A stretch of DNA of 64,000 nucleotides, from positions 1,617,001 to 1,681,000 of the forward strand of contig CP119312.1 in NCBI GenBank assembly GCA_029202405.1, read 5' to 3'. Within the stretch, counting starts at the first letter, position 1. The number at the start of each line of letters is the position of its first letter. The stretch comes from Candidatus Devosia phytovorans. Its GTDB lineage: Bacteria > Pseudomonadota > Alphaproteobacteria > Rhizobiales > Devosiaceae. The translations under genes were made by a program, and so were the position numbers. Below are positions 56,262 to 64,000 of the stretch, piece after piece. The notes under the pieces were generated by a model that saw only the letters and a program-made list of their open reading frames with translations, was not told the origin of the DNA and made no database searches.

Positions 56262-57403
56262 TGCGCCACTTCCTCTTCAATTGGTGCCTGGAATGCCCCA
56301 CTCGCGACGGGGAGAAGGATTCTGAAACGGGTGCGGCCGGGACGGCTGTCGCAGTCGATGACGCCGCCATGATCACCGACGATCTTGGCCACCAGCGCCA
56401 GACCGAGGCCCGAGCCATTGGTCTTGGTAGTCACGAAGGGATCAAAGAGGAATGGCAGCAGGTCATGCGGCACGCCGGGTCCATTGTCCTCGATGACGAT
56501 TTCGAGCGGCAGCGAGATGCGTTCGGAGACGCCGGTCACAGAAATGCGGATGCCGGGGCGGAAGGCCGTGGTCAGCCGAATTTCCGGTTTCTGCGTCCGT
56601 TCAAGGGCTTCCGAGGCGTTTTTCACCAGGTTCAGGAAGACCTGGATCAGTTGATCGCGGTTACCGAAAACCGGGGGAAGCGACGGATCGTATTCTTCCG
56701 AAAAAGCAATGCCACGGGCGACCCCGTTGCGGGCCAGCAGCTTCACCCGGTCGAGCACGACGTGAATATTGATCGGCTCGCGCTCCATCGGCCGTTCGTC
56801 GCCGAAGACTTCAACGCGATCGATCAGATGGACGATGCGGTCAGTCTCCTCGCGGATCAGCCGGGCCAGCGGGATTTCATCGCTGCTGACGGTCTGTTCA
56901 AGGAGCTGGGCGGCCCCGCGTATGCCCGAGAGCGGGTTCTTGATCTCATGGGCCAGCATGGAAGCAAGGCCCGTCACCGAGCGGGCAGCGCCGCGCGACA
57001 CCATCTGGCGATCGATCTTGTCGGCCATGGTGCGCTCCTGGATCAGCAGGGCAACGCGGCCGTCATTGTCGGACAGCGGGCTGGCGAAGACGTCGGCAAT
57101 GCGTTCGTCGCCGAAGCGGGAGGAGCCGACGCGAACGCGGTATTCGGTCATCGGCGCACGGCGGGCGGCGACGGTTTCGACCAGTCCGATGATAGGCGAA
57201 CCGAAGGCGATCAGGTCATCGAGGCGCTGGCGGGTCAGCACGCTGAGCGAAGCGCCGAAGAAGGCTTCGGCAGCATAATTGACGAAGGTGATCTGTCGAT
57301 CTTCGCTGCAAACGATAATAGGCTGCGGCAGGGCCTGCAGCACTGCGGTGGACGGCACGGTTTCGATCATGGACGAGGGTGACGCAGCCTCAATCGCATT
57401 CAT
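56258..57403 (-). CDS. ntrB: Nitrogen regulation sensor kinase NtrB
   Basis: 381 residues, no membrane segment. A PAS domain (about 20-130: LQALPQPIIVCSEDRQITFVN) precedes HisKA (His152 in MLAHEIKNPLSGIRGAAQLLE) and a HATPase with N box NRDQLIQVFLNLVKNASEAL, G1 IEDNGPGVP and G2 GSGLGLALVAKIVGDHGG. It phosphorylates or dephosphorylates NtrC under PII control. It overlaps both ntrC and dusB by 4 nt, so dusB-ntrB-ntrC is one transcript. Confidence 0.95.
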   Translation of the reverse strand: MNAIEAASPSSMIETVPSTAVLQALPQPIIVCSEDRQITFVNYAAEAFFGASLSVLTRQRLDDLIAFGSPIIGLVETVAARRAPMTEYRVRVGSSRFGDERIADVFASPLSDNDGRVALLIQERTMADKIDRQMVSRGAARSVTGLASMLAHEIKNPLSGIRGAAQLLEQTVSSDEIPLARLIREETDRIVHLIDRVEVFGDERPMEREPINIHVVLDRVKLLARNGVARGIAFSEEYDPSLPPVFGNRDQLIQVFLNLVKNASEALERTQKPEIRLTTAFRPGIRISVTGVSERISLPLEIVIEDNGPGVPHDLLPFLFDPFVTTKTNGSGLGLALVAKIVGDHGGVIDCDSRPGRTRFRILLPVASGAFQAPIEEEVAQ

Positions 57404-58401
57404 GCGGCCGCCCTTTGTTCGTTGGAGAAGATTTCACGGATCTGCACAAGGACCTGACTGGGCTCTTCGCAGTTGAGGAATTGCGTGCGCCGCGGCTTGT
57501 CGAGGTGGATGCCGGCGGCCTCGGTGTACCAGTCGAGATGCTTGCGGGCGGCGCGAAGGCCGACGGCGACACCATACTCGACGAGCATGTCTTCATAGTG
57601 TTCCGAGACGAGCGCGACGAGGTCATCGCCCTGCGGCGCCTCGGGAATTTCGGCATTGGCCAGCCCTGCACCTATCTGGGCCACGGTCCATGGCCTGCCC
57701 TGCGCGCCGCGACCGAGCATGACGGCGGCGGCACCGGACTGTTGCAGAGCCTCGCGGGCTGTTGCCAGATCGATGATGTCACCATTGACGACCACAGGCA
57801 CATCCACGGCCTCGACGACGGCGCGAACGAGTTCCCAGCGGGCATTGCCCTTGTAGAATTGCTGACGAGTGCGGCCATGCACGGTGATCATTCTGGCGCC
57901 GGCGGCAACGGCACGGCGGGCGATCTCGGGGGCATTAAGGCTGTCGTCATCCCAGCCCAGACGCATTTTTACGGTTACTGGCAATGGGGTAGCACTGACG
58001 ACGGCGTCGACGAGGCTGATCGCCTGGTCAGGCACGCGCATCAGGGCGGAGCCGGAAAAGCCATTGGTGACGCGCTTGGCGGGGCAGCCGAAGTTGATGT
58101 CGATGATGTCGGCGCCGGCGTCCAGCGCCATCCTGGCGCCACGATCCATCCACTCAGCCTCGCAACCGGCCAGTTGCACCATATGCGGCAGGCGACCGGG
58201 CTTGCCCAGCTTGCGGGCCATGTCCTGATTGCCGACGGCGAGGGCGTTGCTGGCGATCATTTCGGAGACGACCATGCCGGCACCGAAGCGCTCGGCCAGC
58301 TTGCGCATGGGGCGATCGGTGATTCCGGCCATCGGTGCCAGGAAAGCATTGTTGCCAACCTGATGGCTCCCGATGCTCAACTTAAAGGCACTGTCCGACA
58401 C
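57400..58401 (-). CDS. dusB: tRNA-dihydrouridine synthase DusB
   Basis: 333 residues with a GTG start at 58401 (MSDSAFKLSIGSHQVGNNAFLAPMAGITD). FMN-binding and catalytic motifs are LAPMAGITDRPMR, DINFGCPAKRVTNGFSGSALM (active-site Cys in GCPAK), VTVKMRLGWDD, TVHGRTRQQFYKG and VNGDI, AVMLGRGAQGRPW. It reduces uridine in tRNA D-loops. Its position ahead of ntrBC is conserved in alpha- and some gammaproteobacteria. Confidence 0.94.
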   Translation of the reverse strand: MSDSAFKLSIGSHQVGNNAFLAPMAGITDRPMRKLAERFGAGMVVSEMIASNALAVGNQDMARKLGKPGRLPHMVQLAGCEAEWMDRGARMALDAGADIIDINFGCPAKRVTNGFSGSALMRVPDQAISLVDAVVSATPLPVTVKMRLGWDDDSLNAPEIARRAVAAGARMITVHGRTRQQFYKGNARWELVRAVVEAVDVPVVVNGDIIDLATAREALQQSGAAAVMLGRGAQGRPWTVAQIGAGLANAEIPEAPQGDDLVALVSEHYEDMLVEYGVAVGLRAARKHLDWYTEAAGIHLDKPRRTQFLNCEEPSQVLVQIREIFSNEQRAAA

Positions 58402-58579
58402 TAACTGCCCCAGAAATGGTCATTTCGAGAATAATGCCCGCACAATAGTCATATTGGAGTGCGGCGCAACACCTTAAATGACTAAGACTGTGGTGCGGCA
58501 GCCCTGCACTTGCCGCATGACATGGCGGAGGCTAGACCACGGCGAGATGACGGTATCAAGTCCAGGTAATACGGTTTCC

Positions 58580-59770
58580 ATGCGTCAAAAGTCCATCGCC
58601 GTGATTGTTGTAGCAGCGGGAAAAGGGGAGCGCGCCGGCCGGGATGGGGTGGCCGATCCCAAGCAGTATCGCGCTGTTGGTGGGGTGCCGGTTCTGACGC
58701 GGACCATTCGGGCGTTCCTGGAATTGCCACAGGTCAGCTACGTCTTGCCGGTCATTCATGCCGAGCATGCAGAGCGGTTTGCGGGGCTGGAATTGAGTGA
58801 TGACAGGCTGTTAGCGCCCATCATCGGGGCGGCGACACGGCAGGCTTCGGTGCTGGAAGGGCTCAAGGCGCTGGCGCCGAAGCGGCCGGATCTGGTGCTG
58901 ATCCAGGATGCCGCGCGGCCGTTTGCGACGCCGCAACTTATCAGTGATGTCATTGCCGCGCTTGAACAATTCGACGGCGCCCTGCCCGCGTTGCCGGTGA
59001 CCGACACGATCAAGCGGGCGCTGGATGGACGACAGGTGGCGACGACCGAGGATCGCAGCCAATTGTTCGCGGCGCAGACGCCGCAGGGCTTTCGCTTCGG
59101 CCAGATCTTCTCGGCGCATATGCGGGCCTCGACAGTGAGGAGAATTTTCACCGATGACTCCGAGATCGCAGAATGGGCTGGCCTCCGTGTCGGCATGGTC
59201 ATGGGTGACCGGGACAATATCAAGATCACCCATCCCGAGGACTTTTCCCGCGCCGAGCGCATCTTAGCTGGAGACATTGCCATGGAAACCCGCGTCGGAA
59301 CGGGCTTTGACGTGCATCCATTCGAGCCTGGCGATGGGGTCTGGCTCTGCGGTGTCAAAATCCCGCATGAAAAGAAATTACAGGGACACTCGGATGCCGA
59401 CGTCGCATTGCACGCCCTGACTGACGCCATTCTGGGTGCAATCGGCGAAGGCGACATCGGAATCCACTTCCCGCCATCGGATATGCAGTGGCGCGGCGCG
59501 GCCTCGGTGGTCTTCCTCAAGCATGCTGGACGACTTCTTGCCGAACGCGGGGGAAGAGTCGTCAATCTTGACGTGACAATCGTCGCCGAAGCGCCGAGGA
59601 TCGCAAGTCATGTTCCGGCGATGCGGGAGGTCATCGGAACAGCCTTGGGAATCGCAACATCGAGAATTGCGATCAAGGCAACGACGAGCGAACAGCTCGG
59701 CTTTGTTGGCCGGGAGGAAGGCATCGTGGCCATGGCCAGTGCCAGCGTGGAAGTGCCAAGGGAGGATTGA
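58580..59770 (+). CDS. ispDF: Bifunctional IspD/IspF (MEP pathway)
   Basis: About 396 residues from ATG 58580 (MRQKSIAVIVVAAGKGERA). In-frame starts at 58547 or 58478 are possible but add no homology. IspD half (about 1-230): VVAAGKGERAG, DAARPF, TDTIKRA, AAQTPQGFRF. IspF half (from METRVGTGFDVHPF): zinc ligands in DVHPF and GHSDADVALHALTDA, GDIGIHFPPSD, and KATTSEQLGFVGREEGI. It catalyses the cytidylyl transfer and cyclodiphosphate steps of isoprenoid synthesis. The fused form is common in alphaproteobacteria. The stop overlaps the next start (TGATG). Confidence 0.95.
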   Translation: MRQKSIAVIVVAAGKGERAGRDGVADPKQYRAVGGVPVLTRTIRAFLELPQVSYVLPVIHAEHAERFAGLELSDDRLLAPIIGAATRQASVLEGLKALAPKRPDLVLIQDAARPFATPQLISDVIAALEQFDGALPALPVTDTIKRALDGRQVATTEDRSQLFAAQTPQGFRFGQIFSAHMRASTVRRIFTDDSEIAEWAGLRVGMVMGDRDNIKITHPEDFSRAERILAGDIAMETRVGTGFDVHPFEPGDGVWLCGVKIPHEKKLQGHSDADVALHALTDAILGAIGEGDIGIHFPPSDMQWRGAASVVFLKHAGRLLAERGGRVVNLDVTIVAEAPRIASHVPAMREVIGTALGIATSRIAIKATTSEQLGFVGREEGIVAMASASVEVPRED

Positions 59771-60276
59771 TGGCAACAACGGCAAAGTCTGAGCCCGGAG
59801 CGGGCAAGCAGATCATCGACATATTGACCGAGCGGCAACAGACCATCGTGACGGCCGAGAGCTGCACCGGTGGCATGATCGCCTCGACCCTGACCGACAT
59901 CCCCGGCGCCTCGGCAGCGCTCTATGGCGGCTTCGTCACCTATTCCAACGAAGCCAAGTCGCGCATGATCCATGTGCAGGCACGACTGATCCGCGATTAT
60001 GGCGCGGTGAGCAACCAGGTGGCGCGGGCGATGGCCGATGGCGCCCGCAATACGGCTCATGCCGACTATGCCGTGGCGGTCACCGGGATTGCCGGTCCGG
60101 ATGGCGGCAGCGAGAAGAAGCCGGTGGGCCTGGTCTATGTGGCAGTGTCGTCAGAACTGGCGACGGTGGTCATCGAGCATCGTTTCGGTGACCTGGGTCG
60201 CGAAGAAATCCGCAAGGCAAGCACGGCAGCGGCGCTGGACCTGGTGCTGCAGGTGCTGAGCGGGGTTGAAGAGTAG
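59770..60276 (+). CDS. CinA C-terminal family nicotinamide-nucleotide amidohydrolase (PncC-like)
   Basis: 168 residues. The CinA/PncC signature is TVTAESCTGGMIASTLTDIPGAS (here IVTAESCTGG), GGFVTYSNEAKSRMI, and VTGIAGPDGGSEKKPVGLVYVA. The N-terminal molybdopterin-binding domain of full CinA is absent, as in PncC. It deamidates NMN in pyridine-nucleotide recycling. GGAGGA overlaps the end of ispDF directly upstream, so the two are translationally coupled. Confidence 0.92.
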   Translation: MATTAKSEPGAGKQIIDILTERQQTIVTAESCTGGMIASTLTDIPGASAALYGGFVTYSNEAKSRMIHVQARLIRDYGAVSNQVARAMADGARNTAHADYAVAVTGIAGPDGGSEKKPVGLVYVAVSSELATVVIEHRFGDLGREEIRKASTAAALDLVLQVLSGVEE

Positions 60277-60278
60277 GC

Positions 60279-60722
60279 CTACTCCCCGAACCGCCGGTCG
60301 GCTTCTTCGGCGAAGGCGCGCATGATCTCTTCCTGCTTGGCCGCGAAAGCCGGTTCGGCGACGGCGGCGATGAAGGGGTTGGAGATCTTGAAGTCGATCT
60401 CGAAGCGGACGCGGGTGCCCTGCCCTTCGGCTTCGAAACTCCAGACAGAGTCGAGATAGGCGAAGGGACCGTCGACGGCCTTGGCGCGGATGGTGCGGGC
60501 CTCGGGATCAAGCGTGACGCGGCTGGTATAAGCCTGGGTGATCGGGCCGAAGAATAGCGTCATCTTCGCCAGGCGCACGTCGGCATCGCCGGCGGCGGGG
60601 TCCTTGCGGACGTCCATCGCCTTGCAGTTGGGGATGAATCGCGGATAATCGGCGAGATCGGCGACGATCTCGAACATGCGATCGGGCAGATGCGGCACGT
60701 GCCGCTCGAAGAAACGCTTCAT
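60279..60722 (-). CDS. COQ10/RatA-family (START-like) protein, ubiquinone-binding
   Basis: 147 residues. The sequence VPHLPDRMFEIVADLADYPRFIPNCKAMDVRKD, FGPITQAYTSRVTLDP, FAYLDSVWSFEAEGQGTRVRFEIDFKISNPF matches the polyketide cyclase/START family that includes eukaryotic Coq10 and bacterial RatA. A lipid (ubiquinone) chaperone role fits; the toxin label used for RatA is less likely here. The start overlaps the lipA stop by one base, the usual lipA-coq10 pairing in alphaproteobacteria. Confidence 0.88.
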   Translation of the reverse strand: MKRFFERHVPHLPDRMFEIVADLADYPRFIPNCKAMDVRKDPAAGDADVRLAKMTLFFGPITQAYTSRVTLDPEARTIRAKAVDGPFAYLDSVWSFEAEGQGTRVRFEIDFKISNPFIAAVAEPAFAAKQEEIMRAFAEEADRRFGE

Positions 60723-61675
60723 CAGTGACCCATCTTGGCCATGCGGGCGGCCTTGAGGCGAGCGAAGTCTTCGCCGGCATGGTGCGACGAGCGGGTCAGC
60801 GGGCTGGAGGAGACCAGACCAAAACCCTTGGCCGTGGCGACCGTGGCATAGGATTTGAACTCATCCGGCGTCACGAAACGCTGCAGCGGATAGTGCTTCT
60901 TGGTCGGCTGGAGATACTGGCCGATGGTGAGGAAATCGACGTCGGCGGAACGCAGGTCGTCCATCAGCTGGAGCACTTCGTTGCGCTCTTCGCCGAGGCC
61001 AACCATGATGCCCGACTTGGTGAACATGGTGGGGTCCAGCTCCTTGACCTTCTGGAGCAGGCGGATGGAGTGAAAGTAGCGGGCGCCGGGACGAACTTTC
61101 AAATATTTCGACGGCACGGTTTCGAGATTGTGGTTGAAGACGTCGGGCCTGGCGGCCACGACGATCTCGAGAGCGCCTTCCTTGCGCAGGAAGTCCGGCG
61201 TCAGGATTTCAATGGTGGTTTTTGGCGTCGCGGCGCGAATAGCCAGGATCACGTCGGCAAAGTGCTGTGCGCCGCCATCGGCCAGATCGTCGCGGTCAAC
61301 GGAGGTGATGACGACATGCTCGAGGCCAAGCTTGGCCACGGCCTTGGCAACGTTTTCAGGCTCATTGGGATCGAGCGGTCCCGGGAGACCGGTGCGCACA
61401 TTGCAGAAGGCGCAGGCGCGGGTGCAGATCTCGCCCATGATCATCATGGTGGCGTGTTTCTTGGACCAGCATTCGCCGATATTGGGGCAGCCGGCTTCCT
61501 CGCAGACGGTGACGAGATTGTTCTCGCGCACGATCTGCTGGGTTTCCTTGTAGATGGGCGAACCCGGCGCCTTGACGCGGATCCAGTCCGGCTTGCGCAG
61601 CACCACGCTATCGGGCCGATTGGCCTTTTCGGGGTGGCGCGGCTTCAGCGCGGAATTATCAATGAGCGTAACCAA
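60722..61675 (-). CDS. lipA: Lipoyl synthase
   Basis: 317 residues. The auxiliary cluster motif is CEEAGCPNIGEC, the radical-SAM motif CTRACAFC, and the C-terminus has LTRSSHHAGEDFARLKAAR with the conserved serine. It inserts two sulphurs into octanoyl-protein to give lipoyl groups, for example on 2-oxoacid dehydrogenases such as the partner of the lpdA product nearby. It is transcribed with the COQ10-like gene. Confidence 0.96.
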   Translation of the reverse strand: MVTLIDNSALKPRHPEKANRPDSVVLRKPDWIRVKAPGSPIYKETQQIVRENNLVTVCEEAGCPNIGECWSKKHATMMIMGEICTRACAFCNVRTGLPGPLDPNEPENVAKAVAKLGLEHVVITSVDRDDLADGGAQHFADVILAIRAATPKTTIEILTPDFLRKEGALEIVVAARPDVFNHNLETVPSKYLKVRPGARYFHSIRLLQKVKELDPTMFTKSGIMVGLGEERNEVLQLMDDLRSADVDFLTIGQYLQPTKKHYPLQRFVTPDEFKSYATVATAKGFGLVSSSPLTRSSHHAGEDFARLKAARMAKMGH

Positions 61676-61747
61676 TTTTGGTCCTGACTGGGCAGTGTGC
61701 CCGATATATCGCCCCAGAGAGCAGCCGGTTCAACCCAGCCTTTCCGA

Positions 61748-62803
61748 TTAGCTACTTGTCGCCTGCTGCATGATTTCGGCAATCTCGACCCAATCACCGC
61801 CGCGCGAGGCGGAGAGGATTGTTGCCTGGACCAGCGCCAGGGAATGAAGATTGTCTTCACCCGAGCTGAAGCGGGCGGGCACGGAGCCGGTCTCGATCAC
61901 TTTGGCGATGGCGCCGAGCGTGCCGGTGCGGTCGGTCAGTTCCACCGGCTGCAGATCGAAGGGCACAGGCTCCTTGTCGCGCTCGCGCAAGGCAAGCTTG
62001 TCGGGGCCCGCCTTGCCCATGAAATGATCGCGCGAGGACCAGATGATCTCGCCTTCCGAACAATCCATGGTCCATTCGCCAGCCCAGGGGGTGACCGGGC
62101 CCGAGCTCATCCAGCTGCCGCGATAGGAAACAATGGTGCCCTTCTCGAATTCGAGGGTCGCGACACCGATCGGGTGATGGCCAAAGGGGCTGGCTGCCGG
62201 GTTCCAGGTGCGGCAGGAAACGCGCTTCGGCTCGTCGCCCAGCACCATGCGCATCAGATCGAAATGGTGGATCGACATGTCGGCCAGCAGCGGATCGGGC
62301 ATGTCCCAATAGCGATAGCCCTGGCTTGGTGCGTGGCGGCGGAATTCGATGGAGACGAGGTTCACCGGGCCGAATTTCTGCGCGCCGATCAGTTCGGCAG
62401 CGGCAATCGGGGCGGGCTGGAAGCGGTAGTTCTGGCTGACCATCAGCACGCGGCCATTGGCGCGGGCGAGTTCCACCAGTTCCTTGGCCTGAGCAATGGT
62501 CGAGGCGAAGGGTTTTTCGACGAGCACATTGAAGCCCAGCTCGAGGCAGCGCTTGACCACGGGATAATGCGCCTCGGTGCGCAGCGTGCAGATGGCGAGG
62601 TCCGCCTCGACGCCCTTGGCAGCCTCGTCGAGGCTCAGGAAGCAGCGCTTGTCCTCGACACCCAGCTCATCCTGCACGCGCTTTATGGCGTCGGGATTGC
62701 TATCCACATAGCCCACCATGTGGATGTTGGGAACTTTGGGGATAACTTCCTTCGTCCAGCTGAATCCCCAGTGTCCCAGGCCGACTTGGATCGCCTTGAC
62801 CAT
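61748..62803 (-). CDS. Gfo/Idh/MocA-family oxidoreductase
   Basis: 351 residues. N-terminal Rossmann fold (VKAIQVGLGHWGFSWTKEV..., then DSNPDAIKRVQ), the family EKP motif in NVLVEKPFAS, and a C-terminal domain with SIHHFDLMRMVLG. It is an NAD(P)-dependent dehydrogenase acting on a sugar, inositol or similar polyol; the substrate is not identifiable. It lies between lipA and lpdA, which are often neighbours in related genomes, so it is probably an insertion into that cluster. A 25-bp inverted repeat sits upstream. Confidence 0.87.
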   Translation of the reverse strand: MVKAIQVGLGHWGFSWTKEVIPKVPNIHMVGYVDSNPDAIKRVQDELGVEDKRCFLSLDEAAKGVEADLAICTLRTEAHYPVVKRCLELGFNVLVEKPFASTIAQAKELVELARANGRVLMVSQNYRFQPAPIAAAELIGAQKFGPVNLVSIEFRRHAPSQGYRYWDMPDPLLADMSIHHFDLMRMVLGDEPKRVSCRTWNPAASPFGHHPIGVATLEFEKGTIVSYRGSWMSSGPVTPWAGEWTMDCSEGEIIWSSRDHFMGKAGPDKLALRERDKEPVPFDLQPVELTDRTGTLGAIAKVIETGSVPARFSSGEDNLHSLALVQATILSASRGGDWVEIAEIMQQATSS

Positions 62804-62884
62804 GTGGATAACTCCTTTGGTTGTGCCCCCGGTGGTACAACATTGGATGCTTCGGGTTCGTTTCGAGCCCTCCGCATACTCGGT

Positions 62885-63013
62885 GTCACCCCGGCCTTGA
62901 GCCGGGGCCTATCTTGAGATCGCTCTGCAGCCGCAAGGTGGTTGTGGCTTGCAGAGCGACTTGGCGGCCGGTCACACATCTCGGGATGGGCCCCGGCTCA
63001 AGGCCGGGGTGAC
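62885..63013. repeat. Nested intergenic inverted repeat (Hyphomicrobiales-type palindromic element)
   Basis: A perfect 25-bp inverted repeat has arms at 62885-62909 (starting GTCACCCCGGCC) and 62989-63013 (ending GGCCGGGGTGAC). Inside it, CGCTCTGCA (62921-62929) and TGCAGAGCG (62950-62958) form a second stem. Each arm also contains its own short palindrome (CCCCGGCC...GCCGGGG). The whole element could fold into a long cruciform or RNA hairpin. Similar arms are scattered in intergenic DNA of many alphaproteobacteria. Confidence 0.85.
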
Positions 63014-63049
63014 ATCGAGAATGGGGTGAGGCCGCAGCAAATCCTGCCC

Positions 63050-64000
63050 TTAGATATTCAGCGCGCGGCCATAGGCATCGAGCACCGATTCCTTCATCGA
63101 CTCGCTGAGGGTCGGATGCGGGAAGATGGTGTGGATCAGCTCTTCCTCGGTGGTTTCGAGGTTCATGGCGATGACAAAACCCTGGATCAGCTCGGTGACT
63201 TCGGCGCCAACCATATGGGCACCGAGGAGTTCGCCGGTCTTGGCGTCGAAAATGGTCTTCACCAGGCCATCGGGCTCGCCAAGAGCAATGGCCTTGCCGT
63301 TGCCGACGAAGGGGAAGCGACCGACCTTGATCTCGCGACCGGCTTCCTTGGCCTTGGCTTCGGTCAAGCCGACGCTGGCAACCTGCGGCTCGCAATAGGT
63401 GCAGCCGGGGACCTTGGTCTTGTCGAGGCCGTGGACCTTCATGCCCGCGATCTTTTCGACGGTGATGACGGCTTCATGCTCGGCCTTGTGGGCCAGCATC
63501 GGCGGGCCGGCGACGTCGCCGATGGCCCAGATGCCTTCCACGCTGGTCTTACCATAGCCATCGATGACGATGGCGCCGCGCTCGGTCTTGACGCCGACCG
63601 TCTCGAGGCCAAGGCCTTCGATATTGCACTGCACGCCAATGGCCGAGATCAGCTTTTCGCCAGCGATCTGCTGCTTGTCGCCATTCTTGAGCTCGACATG
63701 AGCGATGACGCCGTCCGCGGTCTTTTCGACCTTGGCGACCTTGGCATCGGTCAGGATCTTGATGCCGCGCTTTTCCAGCCGCTTGCGGGCGAGACCGGCG
63801 ATCTCGGCATCCTCAACGGGCATGATCTGCGGCAGCAGCTCGATGATGGTCACTTCGGCGCCCATGGAGCGGTAGAAGGAGGCGAACTCGACACCGATGG
63901 CGCCCGAACCCATCACGACCAGCGACTTGGGCATCGCGGTGGGCTTCATGGCTTCGAAATAGGTCCAGATCTTGTCGCCATCGGGCTCGATGCCCGGCAG
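63050..64000 (-). CDS. lpdA: Dihydrolipoyl dehydrogenase (C-terminal part; 5' end outside window)
   Basis: The frame stays open to the window edge, so about 317 C-terminal residues are seen of an enzyme of about 465. Visible are the NAD-binding VVMGSGAIGVEFASFYRSMGAEVTIIE, the second FAD motif GIWAIGDVAGPPMLAHKAEHEA, and the dimerisation domain with the catalytic His-Glu pair in HTIFPHPTLSESMKE. The FAD-binding N-terminus and redox disulfide lie beyond the window. It is the E3 component of pyruvate or other 2-oxoacid dehydrogenase complexes, consistent with lipA nearby. Confidence 0.94.
   Translation of the reverse strand: MPGIEPDGDKIWTYFEAMKPTAMPKSLVVMGSGAIGVEFASFYRSMGAEVTIIELLPQIMPVEDAEIAGLARKRLEKRGIKILTDAKVAKVEKTADGVIAHVELKNGDKQQIAGEKLISAIGVQCNIEGLGLETVGVKTERGAIVIDGYGKTSVEGIWAIGDVAGPPMLAHKAEHEAVITVEKIAGMKVHGLDKTKVPGCTYCEPQVASVGLTEAKAKEAGREIKVGRFPFVGNGKAIALGEPDGLVKTIFDAKTGELLGAHMVGAEVTELIQGFVIAMNLETTEEELIHTIFPHPTLSESMKESVLDAYGRALNI

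Noticed and set aside
60279..60722. RatA toxin of a toxin-antitoxin pair
   Set aside because: No RatB-like partner is adjacent and the lipA pairing fits a Coq10-type ubiquinone protein better.

Overview
The window reads as chromosomal DNA of a high-GC alphaproteobacterium of the order Hyphomicrobiales; a Devosia-like genus is my best guess. The basis is gene order (dusB-ntrB-ntrC ... ntrY-ntrX-hfq-hflX, fused ispDF followed by a cinA C-terminal protein, lpdA-lipA-coq10) and a 25-bp inverted intergenic repeat of a type common in that order. I could not run a taxonomic search. I saw no tRNA, rRNA, CRISPR array, insertion sequence or phage gene.

Region 1 (1-17644) is the 3' part of one giant outer-membrane autotransporter/adhesin gene. 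It is built from Ig-like domains of two types and ends in a C-terminal beta-barrel. About 10.8 kb of it is four tandem copies of a 2.7-kb, ten-domain super-module. The gene is broken by an apparent one-base loss near 8645, so it now reads as two long ORFs.

Region 2 (17648-30828) is a nucleobase/nucleoside uptake and breakdown locus. A divergent COG1001 deaminase on the minus strand faces a tightly coupled plus-strand operon. That operon holds a PotDBCA-type ABC importer, a COG0402 amidohydrolase, an M20 dipeptidase, a canonical adenine deaminase and a nucleoside hydrolase. An M20 amidohydrolase (minus strand) and a phosphoribosyltransferase follow. The pathway as a whole is not one I recognise.

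Region 3 (30950-40736) is a complete guanidine-use operon. A good sigma-54 (-24/-12) promoter is followed at once by a guanidine-I (ykkC) riboswitch with an intrinsic terminator. The genes encode a nitrate/taurine-type ABC importer, the two CgdA/CgdB-like carboxyguanidine deiminase subunits, a biotin-dependent guanidine/urea carboxylase and allophanate hydrolase. Together they should convert guanidine to ammonia and CO2, under both nitrogen status (sigma-54/NtrC) and guanidine itself.

Region 4 (40818-46682) is a dipeptide/oligopeptide-type ABC importer operon ending in a DUF1684 protein. The first permease appears to use a rare ATT start.

Region 5 (46879-64000) is core genome: a small unknown protein, mazG, hflX, hfq, ntrX, ntrY, a frameshifted EamA transporter lying between ntrY and ntrC, ntrC, ntrB, dusB, ispDF, a cinA-like pncC, a COQ10/RatA protein, lipA, a Gfo/Idh/MocA oxidoreductase, and the C-terminal two thirds of a dihydrolipoyl dehydrogenase. 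The NtrBC pair here is the natural candidate regulator of the sigma-54 promoter in region 3.
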